From positions 7,874,001-7,938,000 of the forward strand of contig NC_059538.1 in NCBI RefSeq assembly GCF_905220415.1: 64,000 nucleotides of DNA, in the 5' to 3' direction. The notes under the pieces are model-generated. The model saw only the letters and a list, made by a program, of their open reading frames with translations. It was not told the origin of the DNA and ran no database searches. The stretch comes from Colias croceus (lineage: Eukaryota; Arthropoda; Insecta; Lepidoptera; Pieridae). Below, one piece after another: positions 24,801 to 39,800 of the stretch (positions are counted from its first letter, which is position 1; each line of letters begins with the position of its first letter). Position numbers and translations under genes: made by a program.

Positions 24801-27800
24801 CTAACTACTGTATATAACTACTGTATGTACTGTATACTGTATATAACTAGTGTATATAGCCTTTTGCCAGACTCCATACCTACCTAATATTACAGTTGAC
24901 AAAAAATAGAGGCGCTATTAACGTAGTTGCGAACATCAACTTTGCAATGTTTGGTCAATTTGGCATAGACATAAGTATCAACACACATTTCCCCTCGTCC
25001 CCCTTAATCCTTATAAAAAATATCATACTTAATAATCTGATGATGATGAATCTAAATAATTATGCAAATTTAATACTGGTTTAATTTTATCGCGAAACTT
25101 AACGCTCTGTGTGACAGAATTATACAAAAAATCACAACCTAAACTAGTTACCTACCTAACCAAAAACTTGAATTATTCATAAAATATTCCTCAAAGAAGT
25201 TCTTAGTATTAATTTTTACACGTTTCGCACTATGAACCTACGACTATTAATTTAATAAATTATTATTTTGCAATAGAAAAACAAAAAAATCCGTGAGACA
25301 ATCCTAAAAATATAGGAGTAGGTAGGTAAAAATATAGGTAGGTAGGTAGATACACTGGTTATCAAAAGAATCGACCCATGCAAATCTATTCATATAAGAT
25401 AATATTATAAAGCTGAAGAGTTTGTTTTTCTGTTTGTTTGACCGTGCTTATCTCAGTATATGTAAATTAATTTACGAGTAAGTAGTAGGTACATTTTTTA
25501 TATCCAATTCATAATCATATGAATCACATAGCAGCCATTTCTAGTTACAGATAAACAGAGCACGCCCGCACGTATCCCACAAATTTCAACTTGTTTAATA
25601 TTTGTTTTGAATTGCTACGTTTCCAAGAAGAAAGTACATCCTTACTGTTTGCTTGTCTTTCTATCAGGTCACAATAGAGCAATTTTTATATCTCGACTTA
25701 CATTCTAGAGGGGTATAAAGGCTATATTTGCATAGGTAACATCTAATTCAACATCTAGTTCGTAAACTAACATTGTTTAACTACGAAAGATACTACTTGA
25801 CTATATAGTGTCGTTTTAAATGACTAGCTGTCTTCCGCTGTTTTACCCGCTGTGCTCCGCTCCTGTTGGTCTTAGCGAGATGATATAAATAATTTTTCAA
25901 ATAGGACCAGTAGTTCCCGAGATAAGCGCGTTCAACAAACAAACAAATTCTTCAGCTTTATAATATTAATAGTATATAGATACTACGAACGATACTACTA
26001 TAATATCGTTATGAACGATAGAGAACTTACAGCATCTCTGTATCTCTCGCAATAGTCCTCTTCCTCATTGAAGTGTGGTTGTTGGCCGGGCGGGTAAGAT
26101 GGTCTGGGCGGCTTCTCTCGATGTTCGTCCGGCGCCGCACCGCTGAAACACACCACCTTCTGGTGGTCCTCGCGAGCGGCACCAGACTTTAGGATGCCTT
26201 TCAGTGGCTGTATGTTCTCGCATGTTGGGTTACTGTTAATAAAATTAATTATAAACTAACTGCCCCAGCAGATGTTGTTCTGTCCTATTGAGTATTGCCC
26301 CTTATGGTTTCTATCCATAAGGACATTACTGTACCTTAAAAAAACTGTTAAAAATATGCTGCATATTTTTTGAAGTGAAAACTTCTTTAGCGGCGTTGGG
26401 TATAAAATCCTGATCGAAAAAGCGTAAGACGGATGTTTTTTTTTTAGCCCTTATATTCCATGCGTAAGACGGATACCATTCCAAAATATCAAACATGCTG
26501 AACGGTAATAATAATCAAGTTTTCACTTCTGCCGGCACTCCCGGAGTGCAACCCGTCTTTTTTTCTTTAATTTACGAAGTGAAGAATCGTTTATGGAACA
26601 CGTTGCTAAATTCTTAATTAGGTATGTGTCTGCAAAATGATATTTTTTTAAGTGGAATCTTAGTATAATTTGAGAATCAGCGTTATTATAAAAAGAGGAT
26701 AATAATTATATTTTGTAGATGTAATTTATGTGTGAATATTCAAATAGACCGTACAGGTAGATAATATTATCTATTGTTATTTTTCATATTAACGGAAGTA
26801 TTAAAAATCAGAAAAAAGACAATTATGGTTTTTGCGATTGTTAAAATTATATATTTTTCTGTTTTGAAAAATAATTTGTACTGAATTAACTCAGTAAAAT
26901 ATGATAATATTTAATACATGTTTAATATTCATAAATCTGCACGTGCATTGATATTTTCGTAAAACAGTATCGAGTTAAATTTTGGTCCCGAATATTATAG
27001 TAGGGGAGCCCAAGAGGGGATTTTGGGATTTACTCGACCGCGTCAGATTACTATTAGGGACGGTACCTTAGCTATTCATTAGTACCTCTAGTCAATATGA
27101 GCAGTTATGGTTGGTGGGTGCGCTCAGGGGCCCCGCTGGAAAATTTGAATAATCCATAATTCCCTAAGGTTGAGCTCGAATCGTCAGATTAGCGAAATGG
27201 GGACTTCTTATATTGTAATTAACCCCCCCAGATATTAATCTGACGCGCTCGAATAATATTACTTTAATTTTTTACCCTTTCTTCATAGCGATTAAATCGC
27301 CGCTTTAATCGTCAGATTAACGTATACTTTTTTTCAGTGACGTCCTGGAGCATGCAAAATATCAATATCTAACGCGCTTGAGTATTTCCAAGCCATTTTT
27401 TTTCTTTTTTAAATTAAAAAAAAATCAAAAAACCCTTCCCCACCGCTAAAAGTGAAAACATTATAGGACCTTTTTTTCTCGCTATGGTCTAATCTACCAA
27501 TTCTAATAGGTTCCCGTGACGCTCGAGTAAATCCACATTTAGCATCCTGGGCTCCCCTACTATTATAAGTAGTATCGTTATATTATGAAGGCTTTTATCG
27601 TCAAAAGACATTGCATAAAGCTATGTTCGCAACGTTGACGCCACACCGCAACCGGTTGTATTAAAAAAAGTGAGAAAAACTCGCATTCTTGTTTTTCTCA
27701 TGCAGGAAATTTACAGCGGAATGTATCGGCGTTTTTTTGCTTGGTTTAACTAATTTATGATTTTTGATTTTAAATCGTTATAATCGTACCCACTTACTTA

Positions 27801-30800
27801 TATAAAAAGCATATGGTCATATCGTAGATTTGATCATTTCATGTTATGAGTGGCCATTTCACGAAATGGTCGCATATCGTGAAATGGCCAATTTAGTTTG
27901 GCCACATCATGATGTGGTTTGGGCAGATCAATGATAAGAAATCGTTTCACGATATGGCCAATTAACGCACGGTTTTTTCATGAAATGATCAAAATTATTT
28001 GATCATATCGTAAAATAGTTACATTAATCGTTGGTAGAGGCGCTGCAAGCTCTGTGTTTATGTGATAAGATGGCGGCCGCTGGCGAAAATTAAATTATTC
28101 GCAGTTAAAAACTTCATAATTCGTTTAATAACAATATTATGAAGAAAGTCATAGCAAAGAATTTACGACGAAGAGGTGAGTAAGTAGTTATTATGGAAAA
28201 TGTGGATATCTTATATGTATTTAAGAAAAAATGCGACTTAAATAAAATAATTTAAGAAACTACTACTACTTATATTATTATAATTGTTTGTTTTTTAAAA
28301 AGCGATCCGCTTCTGGCACTCGCCGGCCGCTGCCGCGGCACGCTCGCTTTGCTCGCTCGGCTCGTGCGTTGTTTATCAAAGTGTAACCTAACCTAACCTA
28401 ACTGTTTTCTATTGCAAAAACGATTCGCTTCTGGCATTCGCCGGCCGCTGCCGCGGCACTAACTTAAATGACATTAAACAAGTTTTTAGAATATAATTAT
28501 TCTGATTTTTTTAATATTTTATGGACTCTTTATATTTTATACGATCTGGCCAAATGTGGATGACCAAATCGTGAAACGTTGACGATTTAACGATCTGATC
28601 AAACTATGTTGGCCATTTCACGATATGCGACCATTTCGTGAAATGGCCACTCATATCATGAAATGATCAAATCTACGATATGACCACGACAGATACATAT
28701 CTATATTCTAAACTAGTACTGAAGGACAACTAAAATGTAACTCATTTTATGATAATAAAGAATAATAGATGGTCTAATGTATAATTTATACAAAAATCGA
28801 AATAAATTATAAAAATTTTCTCTAATAACTACGAATTTTTCAGTTAGAACTTTATTATTTAGCATAATAGGTACCTATATAAAATCGATGGGATAGTATT
28901 TAACCAAGAGATTATTAATTTAAGTTGTAATAAAATTACATAGAAGCTTAGTGATAAAATCTTGTCAACCTTGTCTAGGCTTGCAAGGAGGTCAAGATCG
29001 TAATGTAAATTGGATATAATTTTAACTATTAGACACATATAGTAATTTGATTCTAGCAAACAAAGGTATCTATTTTAAACTAGCTTCCGCCCGCGACTCC
29101 GTCCGCGCGGATGTCGGTATTCGCGTGGATGATTTATTTCTCCATTTTGAGTACCTCTGACAATGACATCTTATAAATATCTATTGGACCCAAATACGGC
29201 TAGGCCTATAATAATACGCAACGTGTGTTCGCGGTTCTACAGAACAACGTCTATGGATAAAACTGAAAAATTAAGATTATTTTTTTTTCTACGTATTTTT
29301 CCAGGATAAAAAGTACCTACGTATCCTATTTTACGCCCAGGATAATAAGGTATAATTATACCAAGTTTCATCGAAATCGAACCGGTAGTTTTCACGTGAT
29401 GTCTTCATATACAGACAGATAGACAGACAGACAGACAAAAATTTTTTAATCACATATTTTGGTTTGGTATCGATGCAGTAACACTACCTGCTATTTATTG
29501 TTTCAATATTTTCAATGTACAGAATTGACCCTTCTACAGATTTATTATATGTATATAGATAGATGATATCAATACACACAATTAAAAAAGTAATTTGGAA
29601 GAGGAAAATGACTTGAATAGCTTGAACTAGCAAAAGTTGCTGGCACCTTTTTGCAGCAAGATTTAACGTTTTATGCCTATAGACATCATCAATGGAATAT
29701 TCTCTGATGCCTATATTTTAACTTGGTCTATCTCCGCATTAAATGGATAACGGGAAAATAGGTTCACGTCTAGAAGAACTAGTTAGCAACCCGCATTGCC
29801 ATCTGTAAAGTTCAAACCTAATAAAGAGAAACACCATACTCTATCAAATGCGATGTCCGATGTGATTAAATCTAGATTTGAATCCCATGGAAAGCAAACT
29901 CTTTACATTTCGGATAGTTATAGCCCTCTATATTATGTACATCAGTTACAGGATAGTAGGATTTTTTAATTTCCGTTTGAGATATATATGTTTTTACTTT
30001 TTATTACCTTAGTCTAGATATTGTCAGCGAATCATAAAACGATTCAAAATTTCCCGCTTCTGATTGCAATAGACGTTCTGACCTTAGTCTAGCCCTTCTA
30101 AATTAACCCTTTCTGAAAGCACTTGTTACATTACCTGGCCTCTTAATTCCTATTCCTGAAATCAATATACTTATAATAATTATTGCTCAGTACAGTCCTT
30201 AAGCTACCGCGGCCTGAGCGAACTATAGCCTTTCTAATAGCTAAAGCTATATCCTAGGATAGCACTTCCATGTTCCCATAACCCATTCCTGCTTCCATAG
30301 CTTACCTGAGTCTAGCAACCCTCAGCGAGTCTTCATACGAGATGCGATCTGTAGTATCCGGTGGTGTAGGCGGGGCGGGTGGCGCCGCGCTGCCCTCTAC
30401 CACGTCCAGCGCGGCGAGGCATCGCTCCATCGCGTTCGGTTCAGCTACTGCAGCCTGACCGATCTTGGCCAGCTGAGCGCGGGTCTCCGCTGCTTGTTCG
30501 TCGCGGATCGCTTCCTGTTAGATAGCTTTATGTGATCTATGCTTGTTAGAGCTATAAGCTTTGTGTGAAGGGTGATAGGAGCTGTTAGCTATACAGTTTA
30601 AATATTGGAAAATGAACAAACTCAAACTCAATTAATTGTTCACACTAGACTTCTTTTAGAAGCATGACTGTATAGAAATTATTAACTAACAGACAAAGAT
30701 AATGAGATAAATATCTCATTGGAACATTACAAATCTTAATTTATGAAAAAAATGTCATGTCTTTGTTTGAATTTGCAGTTTACCGCTGTTTTTATTGTTT

Positions 30801-33800
30801 GTTTTTATTATAACAAAATCCACTTTTTATTACAACTTTCTCCTATGTATAGGGAAGTAAACAAACACAATGGAAATTACGGATTGCTTAAACACACAGC
30901 GTGTTAGTCTTAGAAAACCGGATAATCTCCGCCTTTGGAAGTACTCGATTAAAGATAATATTATGCACCCTTATCAGAAGTTATGGTAAGCGTAAGGCTT
31001 AACTTATTTAAAAAGGATGGCATTATGTACTATGTTGATACATTCTATGTAATAAAGAAGAATCTAAGTTGATATATAGAGCATCAGCCTTGATATTTTA
31101 TACCTCTATTAAATTTGTAGGTACTTGTTCAATTTCATTATCGTAACATTTGCACGTCAGAAAGACAGGAAGTATCTTTTGTAAGTTATTGCACTCAATA
31201 CTGACTATATATAGTTTATTATTCATATAATAATACAATTTTTACTATCGCCATCTTACCTAGTCCTTCCATTAGTTGTTAAAATCAAACAGCACAACTA
31301 ACGAGCGAAAAATACAAGCAGAACAACGAATCACGTAAGTGACCGGTGTAATGAAGACGTATCTGACCTGCAGCTCATCCTTCAGGTTGCCCTCCCGCAT
31401 GTGATAGTTGCGCACGTTATCTATCACCTCCTGCGGGAATTTGTCCGGGTTTGCGCTCATGTACCGATACACGAACAGATCGCAGCCAATTATCTTGAAA
31501 CGATGCTTGAATACCGGAATTATGGCTCCTGGAGGGTATGGATAAATAATATTGCGTGAGCTTCGTGGGACATTATGATAATAGCTTGACGTGTTCTAAT
31601 AATAGAGTAATTCTGTTGGAATTCTATTTTTGTTTGGCGGCAGTAGGTACTTGGTTAGTAGCAAGAGCTATGCATTTTCCATATGGGACAAGGAAAATAA
31701 CTACAAATGTTTGACATTACCTGTTGTTAAAACAAATCATAATATGTTTGCTGCAAATGCATTTCATTAATATCTATTATGAATCATTTATAGACGCGGT
31801 GTACCATAAAATAACCTGTATCAACCTTTAATTCCCATTATAATGCATGCATTATGCTAATGAGATTATCCATTAGCGTTCATAGCCCGCACCGACCGCA
31901 CTTCGACCAAATATGACGAAGCAAGCAAATTGTTTTTGGTTTGACTTCAAATGATACATTTTATAACCATTTCGTTTAATGTAATGTTATATAATAAAAA
32001 AGACAGTGAAAATTATAAGTCTATGTGGAGGATACGCGATTCAGAGCGAGTTGTCGCTACAGCTAAATATGGGAAAAAATACTCGGACTGTAATCTACCT
32101 CGAGAACGAGAATATAAACCCAGGTTGAATTTTTTCATATTAAAACAAATCTGCCAAAGTACATATTTACTCAAGTACTTTAATATTTTATAATAACAAT
32201 AAAGCACAAAATTAATTAAATGAAAAATGTACGCACCTATGAAAAACTTGTCCGGAGTATAATATGTTGGAAAGTTAGGATCGGAGTCGGGCGTTTGTAA
32301 ACGCATAGGTTTCAAGAATTTTCCCTCTCGTATTCCGGAATTTCGTCGGGGAATTTCACTTATTTTGATGGTGCCGTCGGCGAGGCTGTACCCTATAACG
32401 AACTGTCGGCCTTTGTCCTCGGGGTGGATCCAGTCCAGTTCACACAGATAACGTAGGTACTGTACAAACCTATTAGCGTTCTTGTTAATCAATCTCTTTT
32501 ACTATCTGATAAAATAGTCACCAGAGCGACTATAATATTAACATTATCGACAGACTTGGCAATACCTATTTTATGACATAACTATAAAATATGAAAACAT
32601 AAAAATATTTCATGCATTTTAAGCTCTTAATGTCTCTTGAAAAGGCATATTTAACAGGCCGTATTTTATTTAAAATTTGTAGAGCCGCTGTAAAAATATG
32701 GTGCTAAAGCAATTCATACTACCGTTATGAATATTGTTAATAGTGGTATACCTATAGATTTTTCTTTATAAGTCACACGGGCAATTTCTTTAAATAAAAT
32801 CTACTATAATAATATCTACACGTATGATAACTTTATATATCAGACAACAATGCTGCAAATTCACGAAATCACGAGCAAGATTCCACTTAGCTGATTCCTG
32901 TGCTTCGCACAGGCAGCTCTCTGTCCCAAGTTTAATTGAGTCGAGAACTTACAGACGGGGCATTCAAATACTTGTATTATATAGTAGCTGCAATAGGAAT
33001 AAAGGTTACCTCCTTGTATCGATCAATACTACGGTCCGCAGAGAAACGTGCTTGAGAAAAGCCATTTGTTATTCTTAATGATTGCAAACTTTTATATTTG
33101 CTTGACACAATGTTTTGTTTATTGGAAGGGGAAAATAGGTCACCTGATACCCTAATACAGAACTTTTCCCTAAGGTCACTTATAAAATCAGCTACTGCTT
33201 GTGATAAAAATGTTGTTTTGGTTGTATTACTTTGTATACTTAAAACGTACCTAATTCTGTATGAAAATGAAACTAAAATCTTCTTGGGTTTTGTGGTGTC
33301 TGAAAAACATAAGTAGCAATAATTTTGTTCTAATAAAAATAATTTTAATAAGTACCTTATTTGCATTGAGGTTGTATTTGATGACATCCTTGTGCGGCGG
33401 TTTTGGGATCAGTCCAAAACAAGATTGCAGTGTATCCTCTGGGGCGCCAATACCAATATGTGGTGGTATACTCTATTCCATAGAAAAGCGATTAATTCCC
33501 AATAGCAATGTGAAATAACACAATCAAGCAAAATAATTGTAAATATATTAACAACAATTTACTTACCTTTGGAAATTCTTTTTTCGTCTCATGAAATACT
33601 TGGATTTTCGGCGGCTGTTCAATGTACAACATTGTCCTAAAGAAACATCATTTTCATTATCATATTATATACAATATATTTAGTACTTATAAGAGCAAAA
33701 ACAGTTTTTTTTTTCAAATAATCTGCGGCCATATCTTAACGTCAAAATATATTATGAAGAACGTTTGATGTATTGGATCGAACCAGCTGCCATCTTTGCC

Positions 33801-36800
33801 AAATAAGGCGATTACGTAAATTCTACGCTTGCTTACTGAGCTTAAACTTTATAAATACATTCCGAAACAAGCTCACATTCTGCGTTATGATAGAGGAAGG
33901 CAAACAAGTAATCGTGTCACTTGATTTTGATTGAAATTACATGGAGAATAAATAGTTCCATTATTTAGTGTGTATTCAAAGATGAAAACCTTGAATCGAA
34001 TGTGTCAAATTAGACCACAAAATAGGAAGTCAGTTTTTATCACTTCTCTAACGATTGGTATGTACAACCAATCGTACATGTATTTTTATCATGTATTTTT
34101 CGAAAAATGTCAGATTATATGTATAAGAATTTAATTTATCTTCTATAACAATATACTTACTGTGTCGGTAAGGACATTGTAAATTGTCTACATGTCGTGT
34201 TGTGTCTCTCCAAGGCTTTGCTAACATGACAAGCTTAATAAAGCCGTTATCTTGATTTAAGTGTAGGATCAAAGATACAGTTTAATTTGGGAGTATTAAG
34301 TATTTAAACATTTAAATAGTATGGAGAGTGATCCGACATTGAGAACCTTTATTAATAGGTAAATGTAACCTTTGATTAAAACAAAGATACTAACATTTAA
34401 CTTTAATCTTAAACATATAATATTTAAAAATATTTTAATAAATATCTACACTGCATTTAAATATTCACAAGAATTTATTGAGATATCCGCTTTGAGACGA
34501 AAAGAAGTCCTTCACTGTGGTGACTTTTAGCATCATAACTCATACACAACGTCTTGACAGTTTCTAAAGTATATTATTTATTTTATGTATGTGTATGTAT
34601 AAATGTTTTATACGTACACAAACACAAATAATTATATGAAATTATAATATCGTGAGATTTTTATTTCTATTTTTTCTTTTCTTCCTTGTTCATTCGGTAG
34701 GTACCTACGTTACGTACTTAGATACTGATAACAAAATAATTTTCAGGTTTCGTTATGGATTTTCAAACTGTGCAATAGATGACTTTGCAACAAAGCTAAT
34801 TTATATTCATATTTATAGTTAATACAGATATATTTCTAATCTAAATATTTAAAATCTCTCTACTTCTTTCTAACCTAAACCTTAAATTTCATGCTCGAAG
34901 TAATTTATTTTCTCGAGCATCTCAAAGAAGTAGGTAAGCTAAAATCGATAAAGGCACGAATCAAAAACCCACTTATAATAGTGTCTGGTGAAATTATCGC
35001 AGTCGAAGATCAGGAAGCGTCGACCCAGAATGAACACCGTCTCGCCGACGATCAAGTCCTTTGGCGCGTAATACTCTGTCACCTCTTCGTCTGTCACTTC
35101 CATACATATCGATGGAAAGTTCACTGCAATCGAAGGATACTTTTTCTTTATAGTTACGTAATATCACGATTACGTGATACCATTATATTAATAATGGTTT
35201 CATTTGCTAGTCCGATTTATTTAGGTTGTGTTTGGCTTATGTTCTATACATACAGATGTAGAGATGAAGTGAAGTGATATTATAATAGTCGTTTTTAACA
35301 CGCTCTGTAGCCAAGCAAAATCTACAAATCCTTCCTGTGACCGTATGTGTGTATTTGTGATGATAGGTACGTTAAAGTGACCCCCTTTAACGTACCTACC
35401 TTTCATCACAAATATATATTTAATCAATGTGCATAAAATAGATTTTACACTACATAAAAATATTATTTAATTCGTTTTAACATTTAATCCCACTAATTAA
35501 AATGTTTGGTTATTACATTATGATGTTTATTAAAAGACCACTGTTAAGAAAGATTCGACTGTGAAAATTTGATTCGCTGAGCTTTTAATATTTTACGACG
35601 AGACTGAAAGCTGTGGCAAAGAAAATAAAGATAAGATTGTCACAAAGGTTTCAACATCAGATAATGCTGCCGTTAATAATATATAAGTGTGTAATTTATG
35701 TTGCTTATAAGAGTGATGTTTTGATTAAAATTAATCGATTTTCGAAAACATAAGAGCCTGTTGTCGTATGTACACGGTTGCGAAGTTTTCAGGACATATG
35801 TACTTATACTTATCTTCTTGTTTATGTTATAACTAAAATGAATATACGGGATATTAATTTTAAATGAATTTAAGTTTTTCAGTATTTTTTTTTCAGTAAT
35901 TAATCAAAACTATTTATTAGTTTAAATATTGTATTGTTTTTGATTTAAAAGTAATAATTAATATTTTAAAATATAGTATGTTTCATACGATACGGCTACC
36001 TGGTCTCTCCTTCCACTTTTTAGGTATTTTCCTTTTCTTCAATAACAAAGGAAATGGATCCTTCCCGCCTGCTTTATCGTGAAGCTCCTGATTAATTAAA
36101 ATTAAGAGTAATTAGATTTATTTTATCAAAGGTAAATAAAACATAGGTAACTATATAATTTATTTTCTGAAGAAGTAAGAATCATAATTATAAATTCGCT
36201 AAATGACGCGGTAAGTGGAAATACATATTTTGACAAATATCTTAGATTTATTTTCCCATTAAATCCGTGTGTCGTTTAAAAACAGATATTTATTACGTTT
36301 TATTGAAGCGCCACGTTTCAAATCGTTTTCCTGGACAACATCTATCGTACGGAAGTTTTGTAAAACTAGTGGTCTGAAAGGCCACTATATATTTTCAGGT
36401 AGATACCATTTGTTTCATTCGACAGGTCGTATTCGGTGTTTACAGTTCACTACTCACTGCCATTTTATTGAAACGTGGATTTAAAAGCTAGCGTAGTTTT
36501 GTTAACGGAGAACTGAAAGGAATTTCCATGTCTACAGTTAGAATTTGAACTGCAAAATGAAAATACTTCAGCTGGTACTAAAATATGTCGCTAATACGGA
36601 ATTTTATATTTCTTACATTGTCACGGCTATAGATTGAAATGTATTATATCTATATATATAAAACTCAAAGGTGACTGATATAGTGATCTATCAACGCACA
36701 GCCCAAACCACTGGACGTATCGGGCTGAAATTTGGCATGCAGGTAGATGTCATAACGTAGGCGTCCCCTAAGAAAGGATTTCCCGAAATTCTTGCGGGAA

Positions 36801-39800
36801 CGGGGAAAAACGGGGATGCACGTACAATGTCGTGGGCGGAAGCTAGTCAAAGATAAGAAAGAGGGATGAAAGTTTACGCGTTGATGTGATTGATGCGAAA
36901 CATAGGTAGCTAGCTGGTTAATCTTAATACATCCTTTAAAAGGTACTAACGATTTAATATAAAAAGTAAAAGTTGGAAATAATAAGACATTGGTAATTCT
37001 TCCGTAATTAAAATAACAACATTAACACGTTACTATAATTAAATACTTCGCGATTAAACGTTTTATTGTTCATCACGAGTAGGTACTCGTAAACTATATA
37101 ATTGGAACACACTCCGCCCTCAGACCGAGCCCAATAAATATTCATAGCTTTGATTTTCCGCGACCCTGATTTATACCAAATTAGAATCAAACTTTACTCT
37201 GCCATCAAACGTTTTCATTGCAGCAAATTTTAATTGCTATCAAAACAACAAATAAACAGCGTTGGACAGTAAAATGTGATTTGCATTTAATTAGGTCGTT
37301 TGAGCTTTTGAATTAGAATGTATCTCAATTAATGTTACACTTTTAAATTTCAAACAGCACAACAAGATCCGCTTAACTCAGTACAAGTAACATAAGATGT
37401 CAAAGAAGGCTATTGAAAAATAGTTCTTGTACGGATAATAATAATTGTAATGAGGCAGATCTTTTTATAGCAAATAATAAACAGATAAATAACAGTAATA
37501 AGTAATGAATAAGTCGACTTCTCGAACATTTCATTACAAACCCACCTTTATGGAGATAGTGTCATCTTGCAGGAAATATAACATTTTGTATTCTGTCAAT
37601 TCACCGTACTCCGCGTCTCTATTATCCCAAGCAACGTTAAAACTGAAATATGGAATAAAGGATCAATTTACCTTCGCAATTCTATATTTTACTTAACTTG
37701 GCTTCAGATTCGACTTATGACTAATGGGGCACATATATTTGAATACTTATAATGTCTTGTTATATTTTGTTGTAAAACGAGATGATCGAAATTCAATATT
37801 TTTTTAAGGATGAATGTATGTAATAAAAGGATGAACATTATGTAGGTATTGTTTAAATTAAATGTAATGGAAAGATAAACTTAAGTAATACGAATAATGT
37901 ATAATTTTCTATTTACATAATATAACACACGATTTAACCGCTATTATTGAAAACTGAAACAATTTCGAAATGCATAAATTCGAAAATGTAGGAAGTACCT
38001 ACAATGAATGCCCGTGCGATTCTATTAGCGAGTTTTCGCAATGAACGTTGTAAACACATGTTAGGTCGTTCATTTTGACCCACGAGCAACTGGGGAAATA
38101 TGTTCTGTTAACTTTTTGGGCGAGGGAAATATGGCAAACGAAATACTGCAGCCGCGTAACGACCACAGGCTTACAGCGTTCAACTTCCCGCACTAACATT
38201 ACTGGATGAAAAATGTTCATTTACATATAATGTTCATATGTATCGCACCACTTTTTGTTATTTATATTGTGTTGTAGTTTTACCCGTTTTGCTGTCGTAT
38301 TCGTGGCCCCAAAGGATATATAGAGTTTGCATATTCAATTAGTCTACAACAGTTAAAAAGTGCCTATTAATCAACATTATACTGAGTGTTTTTATTTATT
38401 CCTTACCGTCGTAAAGTTATTTTTATTTACAATAATATCAACAACTTTAAATACCTACAACACTACCGAAGACACAACAATAAAAGATGTTCCTACTTGT
38501 CTGGAAGCTTTCGGTGCGTAAAAAGTACAAATTTCCGCGGGGATGAGACTAGAGAAACACTATGAAATACAAATAAAATTAAATACAAGTCACTTTTATC
38601 ACATAAAATCCGTAGGGTCAACTCATCTAATTCTGTGACAAATCAGAATATGAAAAAAAAAACAGGTTAAACTTTATAAATTTTATTTTTATTTTTAATA
38701 GGAACATTAACCAGTCTTCTATTTATCATATGGAGCAAGTGTAATCTTAACACATATGAATTAACTCAGCGTAAAATGAGCTTAATCAAACCGCGATGAC
38801 TTGTCTAATTCTGTGACAATCACTATAATTCGGTGATAGTACTTTTCTAATTCTGTTAAAACCGAATTATGCGAGTATTTATTATTTTTTAACACAAAAG
38901 TAACAAAAAAATAAAATTAATAAAAAATATAACATATTGAAAGTAATAATTATGTATTCATTAATCAACGAGAAACTATCAAAAGCGGGGAACAATAAAA
39001 AACAATATTGGACTTTATAAATTGTTTGTGTGTAGTGTGTACGGACTCATTTTTGTCTGCAGAATACTTTGAATTGCGGATGTCAGGATTGTTTCATTAT
39101 ATTTTTTATTTTTATTTTTGTCTTCCTCCATGCTGTCTAAAATAAAAAAAAATAACTCACATAATTATGTGATAAAAAAAATAACGGACTTTTTTAAAAT
39201 GCTTGAAAGCGATCCTACTTTTTTACCTGAGTAAAAATAAATATTTTCCGACTTAAACTACTAACGTATACGTACTGAAGACAATTATTAATACACGAAT
39301 TGAAAATAATAAAAGTTAGCTTGGTTAATTCGGTGACACTCTTTTGAGTTGCAATCTTGAGAATCGTTAACTTTTTGAACCCAGGAAATAAGGTATTATG
39401 CAAAAACAAATGAAAAATTACTAAAACCCTTGTCGGTATCAACAAATATATGTTTTTAACAATTAATTGTCAAAATATCATGAACTTAAACTCACCTTTT
39501 CTATTTAAAATTAATTAAATAATGACAGCATAGTCGCACGCTACCGGTGAAACGTCAAACATGGCGGGCGCAATGACAAATCCCGTGATTGTTACTATTT
39601 CACTTGCACGATCTTAACAAAAATTTGCACACGAAAAGAAGCTTTATTACCCTACCATAGGGTTAATTTTAATGTATTGGATTTTACTCCTATAACGCTG
39701 TGTAAGAGTCCAAACGTTGTATCTCCGAATTAAGTGAGTCACACAATTAGGTGAGTTTACCCTACCCTGTCTGGGAGTTGGCTCTACAGAGCTTTACTTT

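Noticed and set aside
28384..28402. Telomere-like tract as evidence for a chromosome end or TTAGG-targeting retrotransposon
   Set aside because: There are only three units, embedded in a TIR element core; far too short to indicate a telomere.
32013..32236. Downstream continuation of the EFHC exon-10 frame
   Set aside because: The frame reads past a consensus donor (G|GTGCGT at 32237/32236), and homology to DM10 continues only after splicing to exon 11.
32977..33387. 136-codon minus-strand frame near EFHC exon 9
   Set aside because: Only AT-rich low-information translation, no splice logic or homology; the true exon 9 is in another frame at 33356-33472.
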